Shown piece by piece: positions 33,601 to 45,125 of a DNA stretch of 64,000 bases. This DNA comes from Prosopocoilus inquinatus (lineage: Eukaryota > Arthropoda > Insecta > Coleoptera > Lucanidae), in assembly GCA_036172665.1 (NCBI GenBank), contig CM069872.1, forward strand, positions 56,778,101 to 56,842,100, in the 5' to 3' direction. Both the position numbers and the translations under genes were made by a program. The notes beneath the pieces were generated by a model. The model was not told where the DNA came from and searched no databases. It worked only from the letters and a program-made list of their open reading frames with translations. Positions within the stretch are counted from its first letter, which is position 1. The number at the start of each line of letters is the position of its first letter.

Positions 33601-35090
33601 TCAAAATATTCTGCCGCGTGTTTTAGACAGGGCCGGACTACCCTGATCCGTGCTGATAACCCTTAGCACAGCCCTGGGGAGAGACAATCACAATTTTATT
33701 AAAAAAAATATATATAAAAAAATCGAAAAAATTATGGTTTTGTTTTATTTTCGTAACGTCGCGTCGAATCAGAATTTTTTGTGCGTTATTTGTAGAACAA
33801 ACCGAAGCTTCGATACGGCCCTGCAGCAACATTAGAAATTATGGCCCCAAAAACAAGGGCTATAGTACCTACTTTCCTTTCATTTTATTTAAAAAAAAAA
33901 AATTATTCTAAAAAATCGTCGCCTGTTGTAAACGAACGACTCCGTGTTACGTCATTTTTTAAAAGAAGACAACAGGGCCGGATTACTTTACTCCGAAACG
34001 CTGCGGAGTCGTCGGTAAACAACCTGACTCAAGTTACGAATGACTTTTGAAACCATTCCGGCCCTGGTAAAGAATTCTCCACTTACATAACATAATAAAA
34101 TGTTGTTTTGAGGTATTTGAGAAAACACAGGCACGGCCCTGGAGAAAAGCAATATTGTTTTTAATACTCCTATTAATTAGAAAACTGGCGCGACTGTTTT
34201 TTTTTTTATTATTATTTAAAAAGAGAACAACTGTAAATGTTTGTTAATTCTATAAGTATATAAAAAGTTGTTTGTGTGTGTGTCTGTAACTTGAGGATGC
34301 ACTGGAGCCGGTCCTGGGAAAAAAAACAGCGCTGCTTTTATGAAATTAAAAAAAATTAAAGCAAATGTTAGGCTAATCTTGAGACATTGCACTACTACGG
34401 CACGTGACTCACGTGAGTGTATAAAATAGTTTCGTTGTTCGTCGTTTAGTTTGAGGAAAGAGCAGAGCCGGACTGGTTGTAAAAGATAAAAGCCTCTCGA
34501 AGTCCTGCGCGACTACATCGCGTTTCGAATAATATTTGAATCAAATTGAGCTTTAGCGAACGAAACGAAACTCTTTTGCGCGTTATTTTCGGAGACAGGA
34601 CCGAACTGGCGATTGTGGCGGTCGGAACTTCCAGGAGAGAGATTTTACGTCGGCATTTCCAAAAACATGCGGGCCCCGCCGAGGGGGCGACAGAAACGTC
34701 GAGGTCTTTATTTTTGTCCATCGAATAAAAGGTGCGCAGTTGAACTTTTACAATACAAAAATAAAATAATAATAATAATAATAAGAAGAAGAAATCAGGG
34801 CCGGATTGAAAATAAAAGGAATCTATTTTGTAAAAAAAAAAAAAATGGAATCGAGTTTTCGGGGCCTGTTCCTCTACTTTAGTCCTTTTTTTTTGTAACG
34901 GAATAAAATCACTGCGCATTATTTTCGGAAAGCAGTGCCGGACGGGGTAAAATCGCCACCGCCCGAAACGTCAATCAATTTTTGTTGGCCTTTCAAATCG
35001 AACCCCGACAAACATACTAATTCTTCGTTTATTATTTATCTTATATTTTGGAGAAAAAAAAAACAGGACCGGATTAGGTTTGGTCGCTTG
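33600..35090. repeat. Degenerate array with core AGGGCCGGA
   Basis: AGGGCCGGA, ACGGCCCTG or close forms occur near 33629, 33818, 33973, 34060, 34134, 34307, 34465, 34596, 34797, 34935 and 35066. Steps are mostly about 130-200 bases and both orientations occur. The DNA between is AT-rich and unalignable by eye. It lies downstream of the Notum 3-prime end and upstream of the PLC-X gene. Confidence 0.5.
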
Positions 35091-35394
35091 AGAATATGAG
35101 CATTTGATTCGCACCCTTGCTTGACACGAACGTGATGGCTTCAGTTATGAATTAAGAATGTAGAAACAAAACTAAATAATAACATACAGGGTGTTGCAAG
35201 GCTTGATACTTTCAATTTTGTGTTTGGACGAATTAAAGATCGAGCAGACGTCGTATTTCCTTTTTTTTTTTTCTTTTCAAGCGACTCTAGGAGGATGGAC
35301 GGCTCAGTTGGCCGCGAGCCGCCCACCCGCCCGCCCGTTCAGGCTTCGCAGGTCAAACGGAGGTCTAATAAAACGCCGTTTCCTTCGGGACCGC

Positions 35395-35400
35395 TTTATT
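35395..35400 (-). terminator. Candidate polyadenylation signal of Notum
   Basis: TTTATT on the plus strand is AATAAA on the Notum strand, about 555 bases after the stop codon. No nearer canonical signal is visible. A non-canonical one could be used instead. Confidence 0.3.
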
Positions 35401-35953
35401 CACCTAGAAATTAAAAATACTGTTCTGGAAGGCAGGTACTCAGTCACTCTCTGACATTCATCTGTTTGTTCTTCTCCGATTGCGGGACTTACACGGAAAC
35501 AACAAGTACGAATATAGGGCTAAGGTTTGTACTGTGCTTAAACTAGTTATAATTAGCGCTTACGTAACGCAGAATAATAATAATAAAAAAAAAACAGGTA
35601 ACCTACTGACTAAAACTGTATGTACAAATGAGGTAGATAACGAATCAGTCCTACGGTCGTTGTTAAAGATCAGCAAATGACATTTCGGACGTTGAAAGAA
35701 AGAAAGAGGAGTGCAGAGTGATAGAAGAAGTAGAACCGGGGGGGATCCGCCCCCGTGATTTCAAATGCAAGCGATAGCAAGAGGCTCCTCCCCTCTTTAT
35801 CTTTGACCTGCGGGTCCAAGGTCATTTGCTCTACGGTAAACTAAATAAAGACGTATAAAAATATAAACAAATAGCTCTACAATAAATAGGGGATATGTAC
35901 AATATACAATGGAATATCACTGGGGGGGTTGGAATCATTGGTCAGGTCCGGAC

Positions 35954-38900
35954 TCAGTTCGTCTGTTGGGTGAGGAGGTTCAGGAGGTCGGTGTGGTCCA
36001 TGTTGTTGAGGGTCGCCATGTCGATTCCGAGGGCGTTCGCCACGCTCTCCATGTCCAAGCCGAAGGATTTGAGCAGCTCGATGAAGTCCATTTCCTCGCC
36101 CGTGAAGGGGTTGTGCAACCTGGGGCAGGATCGATTGCACTGGGGCCACGTGCAACGCTCTAATCGGCGATGGGGGCAGTGCGAGGACCTCGACGAACGT
36201 TTCTGGGCGCGCAACACCGAACGTTGAGACCGACGGAAACGTTGACCTGCAATTCCACCAATCACAATTCAGGGGCTCCAAGCATCGCGCGCACCAACTT
36301 ACAATTTCGCTTCCTGTTCCTCTTGTTGAGCCTCGGCCTTCGATTCCCCCGGTGCTTCCTCCTCCTCCTCCTTTTTCCCTCGTGATCCTCGCCCACCTCC
36401 GACGTCAAGTTCTTAACGTCGACGAAATCGTTGGCGCTCGCCTCCAACTTGGGCAACCTCTTGACCTGCCTCGTCACCATCTTGGGCTCGTCGGCCAGCA
36501 TGGAGGAATTCCGGAGCCTCCTCAGATTCCTCCGGATCGACGATTGTTCCCAGCAGTGAAGGGCGTCGCCGATGGAAACCCCGTCGATCCTCACCTGTTG
36601 CCAGTCCCTCTTCGTCAGCACAGAATGCGAGATGCAGGAGGGGGCGAAAACGGCGGAGACGTTCTTGAAGCTCTTCCTCAACGAATCCCCCATTTTGTGT
36701 ATGTAATCCCACTGCTGTTTGGTGACGGGCGCGCCCACGTTATCGGCGTCCATTTGCGCCTCGTCGAACAACCACTGGAACACGAACAGGGGGGCTGAAC
36801 CCCCACTAAAAATTAACACCCAGCCCAATTCAAGTTTAGTCCAAAATTACCTCTGAGCGTTGGGTACAATCGATAACCAAAGTAACACCTCCAGGGTTCC
36901 TCGGGGTAAGCCAAGCGACATCTTCGGGGGACCCTCCCTTGCCAGGTGTTCATCCCTTTGCGTATAGCTTGCACGACGGGTTTTCCCGTGGGGGCGAAAG
37001 GCGCGCGGTCTAGGAACCACCCCGAATCGGTCACGCCCCGCACTGAGATGTGCTTGAGCTTGAGCGTGTCGTACAGGAGTTCTTGGACCGGGTCCAAATT
37101 AATCATGACCCCGATACCCCCGGCGCTGCTCCCCGCCAGCAACAAATCCGTGCTGTTCTCCAAGCCCAGGGGTAGCAAATCCTTGATCACCTGTTGTACG
37201 ACCAGGGAACCCATGAACTTGAACATACCCGTTTCGGTTGTTTTGGTGCCGCTCCACGCGTCGCTGGTGCAGTAAGGGATGAGGACGTGGTTGCAGTTCC
37301 ACCAATAGGGATTCTCGTCTTCGATCGACGACAGAATTCCACCAACTGCAAAAACTATTTTGGTTAAAACAAGAAAGCGATGGCGAATTTTGGAAGGGGG
37401 TTACCATCTCTAGTATCGGGCCATTGCGATGACGTCATGTAATGACGCTGGCGCAACCAGCGGTTTTGGCAGCTCGAGTGATCGTAACAGTACCAGCCAC
37501 CCTCCAAAAAGATGATCCATTTTTTGCTCAGGAGGGATTTGCGCAGGTAGAAGCTGTAAATTTAAAAAATATTAATCGGGCGCCAAAAAACTAATTAGGG
37601 ATGGAAAAGATTGAGTCAATGATTAAAACTACCACCCCATGCCATCCCAATCAATCTACAGGTCTTAGAGGTTAACGGTATCGGCTCCAAGCATAGCTCG
37701 AGGTCTCTAGGTCTTAACGATCCCAATTCGGCTCCAAATTTAAATCGACGTTTTGGATCCATCGGATTTTACGATAGAAAAAATTATTAATTTTTTTTTT
37801 TTAACTGAAAAACCGGAAGGTCAAGGTCAGTGAGGTCCCATCTTTAGATCTTAACGATCCCAACTCGGCTCCAAATTTAAATCGACGCTTTAGATCCATC
37901 GGATTTTACGATAGAAAAGGTCAACGTCTTATTATTTTTTTTTTCAACTGAAAAACCGAAAGGTCAAGGTCAGTGAGGTCCCATCTATAGATCTTAACGA
38001 TCCCAACTCGGCTCCAAATTTAAATCGACGCTTTAGATCCATCGGATTTTACGATAGAAAAGGTCAACGTCTTATTATTTTTTTTTCAACTGAAAAACCG
38101 AAAGGTCAAGGTCAGTGAAGTCCCATCTGTACTCTTAACGATCCCAACTTGACTCCAAATTTAAATCGACGCTTTAGATCAGTCGAATTTTACGATAAAG
38201 AAAAGGTGAACGCTTTATTTAGCTCTTTTTAACTGAAAGAGTACACGGTCAAGGTCAGTGAGGTCTCATCTGTAGGTCTTGACGATCTCCTCTTGGGGAT
38301 AGAAAATTTAAAGCGAGATTTTAGACTCGTGAAATTCCACTCTAGGAAAACTAAAGAAGGTCTGAAAACTAAAGAAGGTCTTATTTACTTATATATTTTG
38401 GTATAAAGATCAAGGTCAAAGTTTTATTTGGTTTAACCTTCACATTAACCTCATCTCAGATCTGTAATGATGATGATCTACTCTTAGAAAGTTAAATCAT
38501 CGGACGTCATTAAACTTCAGTTTCGAAGTCCGGGTCAATTAGATATTTTCTGTTTAATTTAAAACTGATCTGTGAGTTCCAATTCAAACCAAGTCGCAAG
38601 TCATTATTAAATTATGCAAAGGCTTCATTCCGATCGGGAGTAAGTGAGACTTGCATCTCAGAGTCATCTGCTCCCCCACCGTCGATCCGATTTGTTTTTG
38701 CCACGTAAGGACCCAAGCCTTAGATCTATGAATTACATTTGACCTGAACCTCAATCTGAAAGTCCGCCGGATCTATCTAGACTATTTTAGTTGGCTTGAC
38801 CTGTAAGTTCCAACTCGTTATTTGCTTGACGTGTTTGAAGGACCCGCGCCGTCACGAAGGGAATAAAAGACCTGGATCTTTTAATTTGCAAATCTCAGCT

Positions 38901-41371
38901 AACATCTAAAGCTACGGGCTGCGTTAGTCAGTTTTGGATCAAAGCTACTAACTATTTTGTAAAAGCCGAGGTCGGTGGGTTTTCTAAGACCTTCTGCGGA
39001 TTATGTCTGATCTCAGTTAAATTTAGCTCAAGACAGTTTCAACTGAACATGTCCTCGACTTAAACTCACGAACTGAATTCGGTTGAAATCAGTTGAAGGC
39101 CGATGGCTTGGATCTAAAATGACTCAAGTCAAATCAAATCTCAAAGCATCATTTATGACCTTGGGCGTAGTTTGAGATTAAAACGGAATTTTACTTTTAA
39201 TCAGCTAATTAATTCCTTCAATGAAGTCTTAGATCAGTTGGCAAACAGCACAACTGACCTTACCTTAAGCAAAAAAAAAATCATCATTGCCCTTAGACCT
39301 CAGGTCGTTGACGTCATATATTTAATCTGTGCAAGATCGTGCAGCTGAGACCTTAAGATCGTTGACGCCATTTTTCAAAGATCTTGGATCATTCTGCAAG
39401 TATGAGACGATCGTAACTGGCCTTAACTTTAAGTGAAATCATGATTTATTTCAAGATCATTGACTGCAACTTCGATCGGCCTACAGGCAAATCTCATTGA
39501 TCTGCTTGGGGATCTCAAGTTCCAACTCGAATATTATGAAAAGGTCACAGTTGACCTAACCTTTACACTTCGTAAGCTGCTTCACAGTTCAACTGAGACC
39601 TCAAGATCGTTGACGCCATATTTATGAGATCTGATATCAGTTTGCATGTAAGTACGAGAAGATCATAACTGACCTTACCTTAAGTGAAATCACGCTTCAT
39701 CTCAAGATCATTGATGACAACTTTAATTTGTGCAAGGTCACTTCGATCAGCCTCGGTCTTACCGCGCCAAACCTTAACCAGAAGCATGTTTCAACTCGAA
39801 TGTTATGAAAAGGTCAGTTTAATTCGTAGATAAGCCAAATCGTGATTCAGCTGAGGTCTCAAGATCATTTTTATGAGGTCTTTATGAGATCGATTTGCAG
39901 CGATCTTGAGCTGAAGTGACATCATGATTTAGCTGAGATTTCTTTAACCTCCGCAAGACATTTACAGATCGGATCTTACGGATCTTTAATCAGCGAGGTC
40001 ATATTTGACCAATCCTTCATTAAAACCTGTGAGGTTTGTTTTAGATCTATTGAGAGATCATCGTGTCATAGGTTTGGAGATCGAAAACTGGTTTAGAAGA
40101 GTTGGTCGGACGGGTTCGTTTTTGACCTAATCTTTATTTGAATCTGCGCCAGGTGACTGTGAGGTTTTAGATCAATTTCAAAGTGTCATCTATTAAGAGA
40201 TCGTCGTGTCATAAGTTTGGAGATCGAAAACTGGTTTAGAAGAGTTGGTCGGACGGGTTCGTTTTTGACCTAATCTTTATTTGAATCTGTGCCAGGTGAC
40301 TGTGACGTTTTAGATCAGTTTGGAAGTGTCATCTATTGAGCGTTCATCATGATTTAACTGACATTTCTTTAGCCTGTGCAAGACATTCACGGATCGGATC
40401 TTACGGATCTTTAATCGATAAGTTCCAACAAGGTCATATTTGACCAAACCTTCATTAAAATCTGTGAGGTTTTAGATCAATTTCAAAGTGTCATCTATTG
40501 AGAGGTCATTGTGTCCTAAGTTTGGAGATCGAAAACTGGTTTAGAAGAGTTGGTTGGATGAGTTCATTTTTGACCTAATCTGCGCCAGGTAGCTGTGAGG
40601 TTTTAGATCAATTTGAAAGTGTCATCTATTGAGAGATTATCGTGTCGTAAGTTTGGAGATCGAAAACTGGTTTAGAAGAGTTGGTTGGATGGGTTCGTTT
40701 TTGACCTAATCTGTGCCAAGTAATGGTGAGGTTTTAGATCAATTTGGAAGTGTCATCTACTGAGCGATATTTTTGGAGCGTTCGACATGAGTTAGCTGAG
40801 ATTCTTTTAACCTGTGCAAGACACTCATGGACCGCATCTTACGGATCTTTAATCGACAAGTTCCAACAAGGTCATATTTGACCAAACCTTCATTAAATTC
40901 GGTGAGGTTTTAGATCAATTTGAAAGTGTCATCTATTGAGAGGTCATTGTGTCGTAAGTTTGGAGATCGGAAACTGGTTTAGAACAGTTGGTTGGATGGG
41001 TTCGTTTTTGACCTAATCTTTATTTGAATCTGTGCCAGATAACTGTGAGGTTTTAGATCAATTTGAAAGTGTCATCTATTGAGAGATCATCGAGTCATAT
41101 TTTTGAAGGGTTAGGAGAGTTTGATGGGTTCATACCCAGCTTGCGAGCCATCATTGCAGGTGACGGACCTATTGGAGAGGAACGCTTTCTTGAGAGCCCT
41201 CGTCTCGTTGCTTGTTTTGTTGCTTTCGGCAGAAACCTGCGGGGCGAACCTCTGCACGTTATTGGTGGTGATGGGGTGTGCTTCGGTGGGGGTTTCAGCG
41301 GGGAGGCCGGTGCAAAAGCCCAACCACAACGTGAATATCTGAAAATCGTATTTAATGTTTTCAAAGTGCAT
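35954..41371 (-). CDS. Notum: Notum, palmitoleoyl-protein carboxylesterase
   Basis: Minus-strand coding exons 41371-41136, 37553-37405, 37345-36851, 36794-36303, 36246-35954; phases match; 554 residues. Notum is a secreted serine hydrolase that removes the palmitoleate from Wnt and so damps Wnt signalling. Family landmarks appear in order: SVTCNDGSQAG, FLEGGWYCYD, ILSSIEDENPYWWN, IPYCTSDAWSG, the nucleophile elbow AGSSAGG (Ser202), VRGVTDSGWFLD, FQWLFDEAQ (Asp304) and APSCISHSV (His350). Together these complete a Ser-Asp-His triad. The C terminus has CTWPQCNRSCPRLHNPFTGEEM. Compared with the vertebrate protein as I know it, the loop after DSGWFLD is shorter and lacks its Cys pair. A long Arg/Lys-rich insertion spans roughly residues 395-480 (KRRRRRKHRGNRRPRLNKRN). 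Residues 1-25 are a plausible signal peptide, although a TTTTCAG at 41351-41357 on this strand leaves room for an upstream first exon. Confidence 0.93.
37640..38420 (-). repeat. Tandem repeats of about 143 bases in Notum intron 1, with TCAAGGTCA cores
   Basis: A unit with CTTAACGATCCCAACTCGGC, TCCAAATTTAAATCGACG, GATCCATCGGATTTTACGAT and CAACTGAAAAACCGAAAGG occurs four times. TCAAGGTCA falls at 37821, 37964, 38106, 38249 and, in a diverged fifth unit, 38410. The first units are nearly identical and the later ones decay. TCAAGGTCA is the monomeric nuclear-receptor consensus (FTZ-F1, ERR type). Confidence 0.75.
38420..39980. repeat. Highly diverged AGATC-rich repeats in Notum intron 1
   Basis: Words such as AAGATCGTTGACGCCAT, AAGATCATTGA, ACTGACCTTA and CAACTCGAATNTTATGAAAAGG recur irregularly. 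This looks like a decayed continuation of the tandem arrays on both sides. No exon is needed here: the phases of Notum exons 1 and 2 match directly across the intron. Confidence 0.45.
39980..41130. repeat. Tandem repeats with GAGGTTTTAGATCAATTT in Notum intron 1
   Basis: A unit containing GAGGTTTTAGATCAATTTGA, AAGTGTCATCTATTGAGAG, AGTTTGGAGATCGAAAACTG and GGGTTCGTTTTTGACCTAAT recurs from about 40030 to 41100, at least seven times. Some units carry an extra block (CATGATTTAGCTGAGATT, ACGGATCTTTAATC, CCAACAAGGTCATATTTGAC). The array reaches to within about 30 bases of the exon 1 splice donor. Confidence 0.75.
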
Positions 41372-42850
41372 AACAGCCAATAGATTATTGAAAGTCGTCT
41401 GTGTACTTCCCCGGTTTGGGGGACCTCTCTCTATTCGGCGCGCAATTTGAATGTTTGAAGTTGTTTTCTTTTTTTTATGTAAGTTAAGTTGTTTTTTTTT
41501 TTGTTGACGTAAATGAACTTTGATTTCGTAACAATATTATTGGTCGCGTTGAGAGTGAGTTAATTGAGGAACGGTTGAGAGTTAATTGAGGAGCGGAGCA
41601 TCTGGTCGGGGTGAAAATTGCGAGCGGCGAGGACAATTATACCTGCGCAATAATAAAAGCGACGAACACCTGCGGTGGAATAAAAAGGAGCAAAACGTCG
41701 TCCCTCGTCGTATAAAAAGCGCTCGGGTAGAGAGAGAGAGAGAGAGGGGGGAACTTTATTTATACCCAATATATCTCCCCGAGAGCGGCTCCTTTGAACG
41801 GGCCGAATAATGGCCGGCCATTTTAATAATTTATCGACAATTAAGATATAGGCATTGCGTAACAGGGCCGGTTGACAAATGCCCAATCGACAGCTTTCGA
41901 GAGGGCGAAAACGATAATTGATCTTCCGCGCCCCCTCTTCTTCGAGAAGGCCGGCGACTGCTTCTTCTTCTTCGTCGTCTCTTCTTCTCCTCCTTCTCGT
42001 CCGTTCATCCTCTCGGAACCGAATTTATTACGCGGTTTACGTTTCGCCGTAAATCGTCCCCCGATATTTGATAATTACGGCCGCGTGCGCTCTCGTGAAT
42101 CGGCGGCGAGGCCGAAACGCCGGAAAAATTCCGGACATCTCTTTGAAGAGTGCCGGGCGCACCGCGCGTCCTATTCAAATCCGACAACGACAATAATAAA
42201 CATGTTTACGGGGCCCCATGTTTTATTCATCGTGGGGGCACCGCCGCGCCCGCCGCCGCAGCCATTAATTGGCCGCACGCATCTCTAATTAGAAAACCTA
42301 ATATTGATTTGCCGCATTAATTGCGTCACGTATTAATTGCCAATTAAGGATGCCAACGGGTAAATTAAATTTCGTGTTCGAATATTCAAAGTTGCTTTCC
42401 GGGGCCGAGGTGAGAGGTGAGGGGGGGCGCAAGTAGAGAAATAACGACTTCTTCAAATTCCAATTCGAAAACAAAAAATGAAAGTCGCAGGGTACCTTCA
42501 TTCTCAAAAGTAAGAGGTTCCCCTTCTTGTTGTTGTTGTTGTTGTTGTTATTGTTGTTTTGGGCGCTTCACGTCAAATTTGATTCACGTTTTGATTATTG
42601 CAAAACTCGTTGATTTGAAATACTTTGAAGGCATTTTTGTAGCTGAAATTGCATAGCGACTACTCCTTCGCTTTACTGTTCGCGCAAATTCGCGCTTAAA
42701 ATACATAGTTTTCTCGTTTGGTCAAGAGATGGTGCTCTCTCTCTCTCTCTCTCTATGTATGTGATTCCTGTCGTGCGTGCGTTGCTGTAAGAATCCAGAT
42801 TCTTAGGATGATTATTTTCATAATTTAGTACACTTATTTAATTCGGATGT
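41372..42850. other. Notum upstream region with microsatellites
   Basis: This is the expected promoter region of Notum. A CTTTGAT word (41518-41524) fits the TCF core, but a 7-mer is weak evidence. There is a GA run at 41731 and a TTG/TTA run near 42525. A CT run follows the AGAGATGGTGCTC core at 42726, a lone member of the AGATGGCGC family. At about 41810-42410 the sequence is non-repetitive and rich in TAATTA/ATTAATTGC words, which could mark a conserved enhancer. No other gene is visible. Confidence 0.4.
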
Positions 42851-42851
42851 A

Positions 42852-45123
42852 CAGTAATGTTCGCTTACTACGAATCCGCTTATAGCGAACTTCCGGATAT
42901 AACGAACCAGACAGAAAAGCACGAACTGCAATTCGGTAAGACTCTGTGTTATTTATTTCGCAGATAACGAACCCGCTTATAACGAACTTTCGGATAAAAC
43001 GAACCATATTTTTCATATAATTTTTCAAAAGTTGTCGGTTATAACGAACTAGACAGAGGCGAAAAATAGTAAAACGTCACAAAACACCTCCCACCATCGA
43101 CGTCACACGACGTCACAGCGTTTGCCGATGGTTTGCCGGCTCTCCGCCACTTCCTTATGGTGAAGTAGTGGGAGGTAAGTGGGAGGTAATACTAACTATT
43201 TTCCGCCTCTGTCTATAACGAACTTAAGTCCAGAAAACACAGAAAGCTAGGGACTTCCCCGAGTAGACTATTTAAAACGCAATTGTCACGTTACTCATAG
43301 TGGCCGATCAGTTTTACGTCCGATCAGTTCATTATCCAGTTCTCAAAATAAGTAACAACGAACATGAGTGATACAGTTTCAAAAAAAAAAAAACGTAAAT
43401 CATTTACTTTAGAAAACAAATATGAAATAGTGAAACGGTTGCAACGGGGCGCAAAACAAAGTGAAATTTGTACTGAAATGGGACTAAGTAAGTCAACCAT
43501 TGGGACAATTTGGAAGAAAAAGCAAGAAATCTTAGAGAATTTTGAAAAATTAAATTCAAATGTGAAAAAAATTAAAAAACCCACTAGTATCGGAGTGGAT
43601 CAGAGTCTGTTGAATCAAAAGCTGAAGATTTTGGTAATAAATTGTCGCAAAATGCTGAAAGTAAATTTAGTAGAAGCTGGATGGAACGATTTAAAAAAAG
43701 GCATAATATCAGTAAAGGAAAAATTGTTGGAGAAGCAGCCTCAGTCAACATGGATGTTGTTCAGGACTGGCTTCAAAATAAGTGGCCAATAATTAGAGAA
43801 AACTATAGCGACGAGAACATCTTTAATGGTGATGAAACAGGCTTATTTTATAATCTTTTACCTGGCAACACATTAAGATTCAAAGGGGAAACTTGTGCAG
43901 GTGGAAAGTTATCCAAAGACAGAATTAGCGTTTTGGTGGTAGCAAATTTACTGGGGACAGAAAAAAGAAAATTATTAGTTATTGGGAAGCCCAAAAATCC
44001 AAGATGTTTTAAACATGTGCGGCAGCTGCCAGTAAATTACAAATGCAACGGAAAAGCCTGGATGACTTCCGAAATTTTTACTGAAGAATTACGGGAATGG
44101 GATGATGAATTGCATCGTAAGAAACGAAAAGTCTTATTACTGGTGGACAATTGTCCTGCTCATCCCGATGTAAAAGATTTGGCCAACATTAAATTGGTAT
44201 TCATGCCGCCGAATACAAGTTCCAAATTACAGCCTATGGATCAGGGTATCATTCACAGTTTAAAAAGTCAATACCGCCGGCTTCTTCTCTCCAAAAAGAT
44301 CAATTCTATCGATAAAGGTGAAGAAAATTTTACTGTAAATCTGTTAGATGCAATCAATTTCCTTCATATGGCATGGCAGAGGGTCACGAAACAAACAATT
44401 GTCAACTGTTTTCGGCATGGTGGATTCCTAACGCGTGCGGATGATTTTGATTCCGATGATGACTTACCGTTAATCGAATGGTTGGTAAAAAATCAAGACA
44501 AAAATAATGACAATGAAGTTCAGGCTGAAGTTATTCTTGATGAACATGATTTTAATGAATACGTTCACATCGATGACAACGTTGTAAATGTAGAATTTTT
44601 GGATGATGATGCAATTGCATCTTCTTTGTCGTTAGAACGTAACCAAATTGATAAGGAGCTTGAAGAAGAAGATAAAGACGAAGAAATCGAGATTAACGAA
44701 TTGACACCATCAGTTCCGTCTACATCTGATGCTGTTCGAAATATTGAGGCAGTTCGTTGCTTTCTTCAATCACGGATTACTCCGCAGAGTGTTCTCAATA
44801 AATTAGCCGAAGTGGAATTGTATATCAATGAGATCAACCTTACCCAAAAAAGACAAGCAACAATTTATGATTTTTTTCATTAATATGTACATACATACAT
44901 AAATGTATGCATCTTCATAGTTTTTCTTTTATCGTTTTTATTGTTATTAAAAGTTCTATTATATATTTTCGTTTGTTGTTATTTAAATCTGCAATATTTC
45001 GTTGTTTAAAATAAAATAAAAATTATCAAACACTGATTTTTTATGCATCGCGTATAACGAACATCGGTTATAGCGAACCGTTTTAGTCGGTCCCTTGTGG
45101 TTCGTTATAAGCGAACATTACTG
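42852..45123 (+). mobile_element. Tigger/pogo-like DNA transposon with intact ends
   Basis: The ends are perfect 16-base terminal inverted repeats: CAGTAATGTTCGCTTA at 42852-42867 and TAAGCGAACATTACTG at 45108-45123. They are flanked by TA on both sides, the target duplication of the Tc1/mariner superfamily. Subterminal copies of TATAACGAAC and its variants repeat inside both ends, as expected for transposase binding sites. The element is 2272 bases. The intact ends suggest a recent insertion. Confidence 0.93.
43364..44883 (+). pseudogene. Tigger/pogo transposase with one frameshift
   Basis: The reading frame starts at ATG 43364 and encodes a basic N terminus and a CENP-B-type helix-turn-helix (FTLENKYEIVKRLQRGAKQS, then EICTEMGLSKSTIGTIWKKK). 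About 43590-43620 the homology changes frame: upstream and downstream parts belong to adjacent frames, so one small indel explains the break. The downstream frame, used from about 43615 to the stop at 44881-44883, encodes the second DNA-binding domain (SWMERFKKRHNI) and the DDE domain. The catalytic aspartates are in FNGDETGLFY (43831), LLLVDNCPAHP (44146) and LQPMDQGI (44239), giving a DD31D spacing typical of pogo. A long acidic C-terminal tail follows. Apart from the frameshift the protein looks complete. Confidence 0.9.
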
Positions 45124-45125
45124 TA

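Noticed and set aside
41518..41524. CTTTGAT as a TCF/Wnt feedback site upstream of Notum
   Set aside because: A lone 7-mer is expected by chance every several kilobases, so it is too weak to claim.
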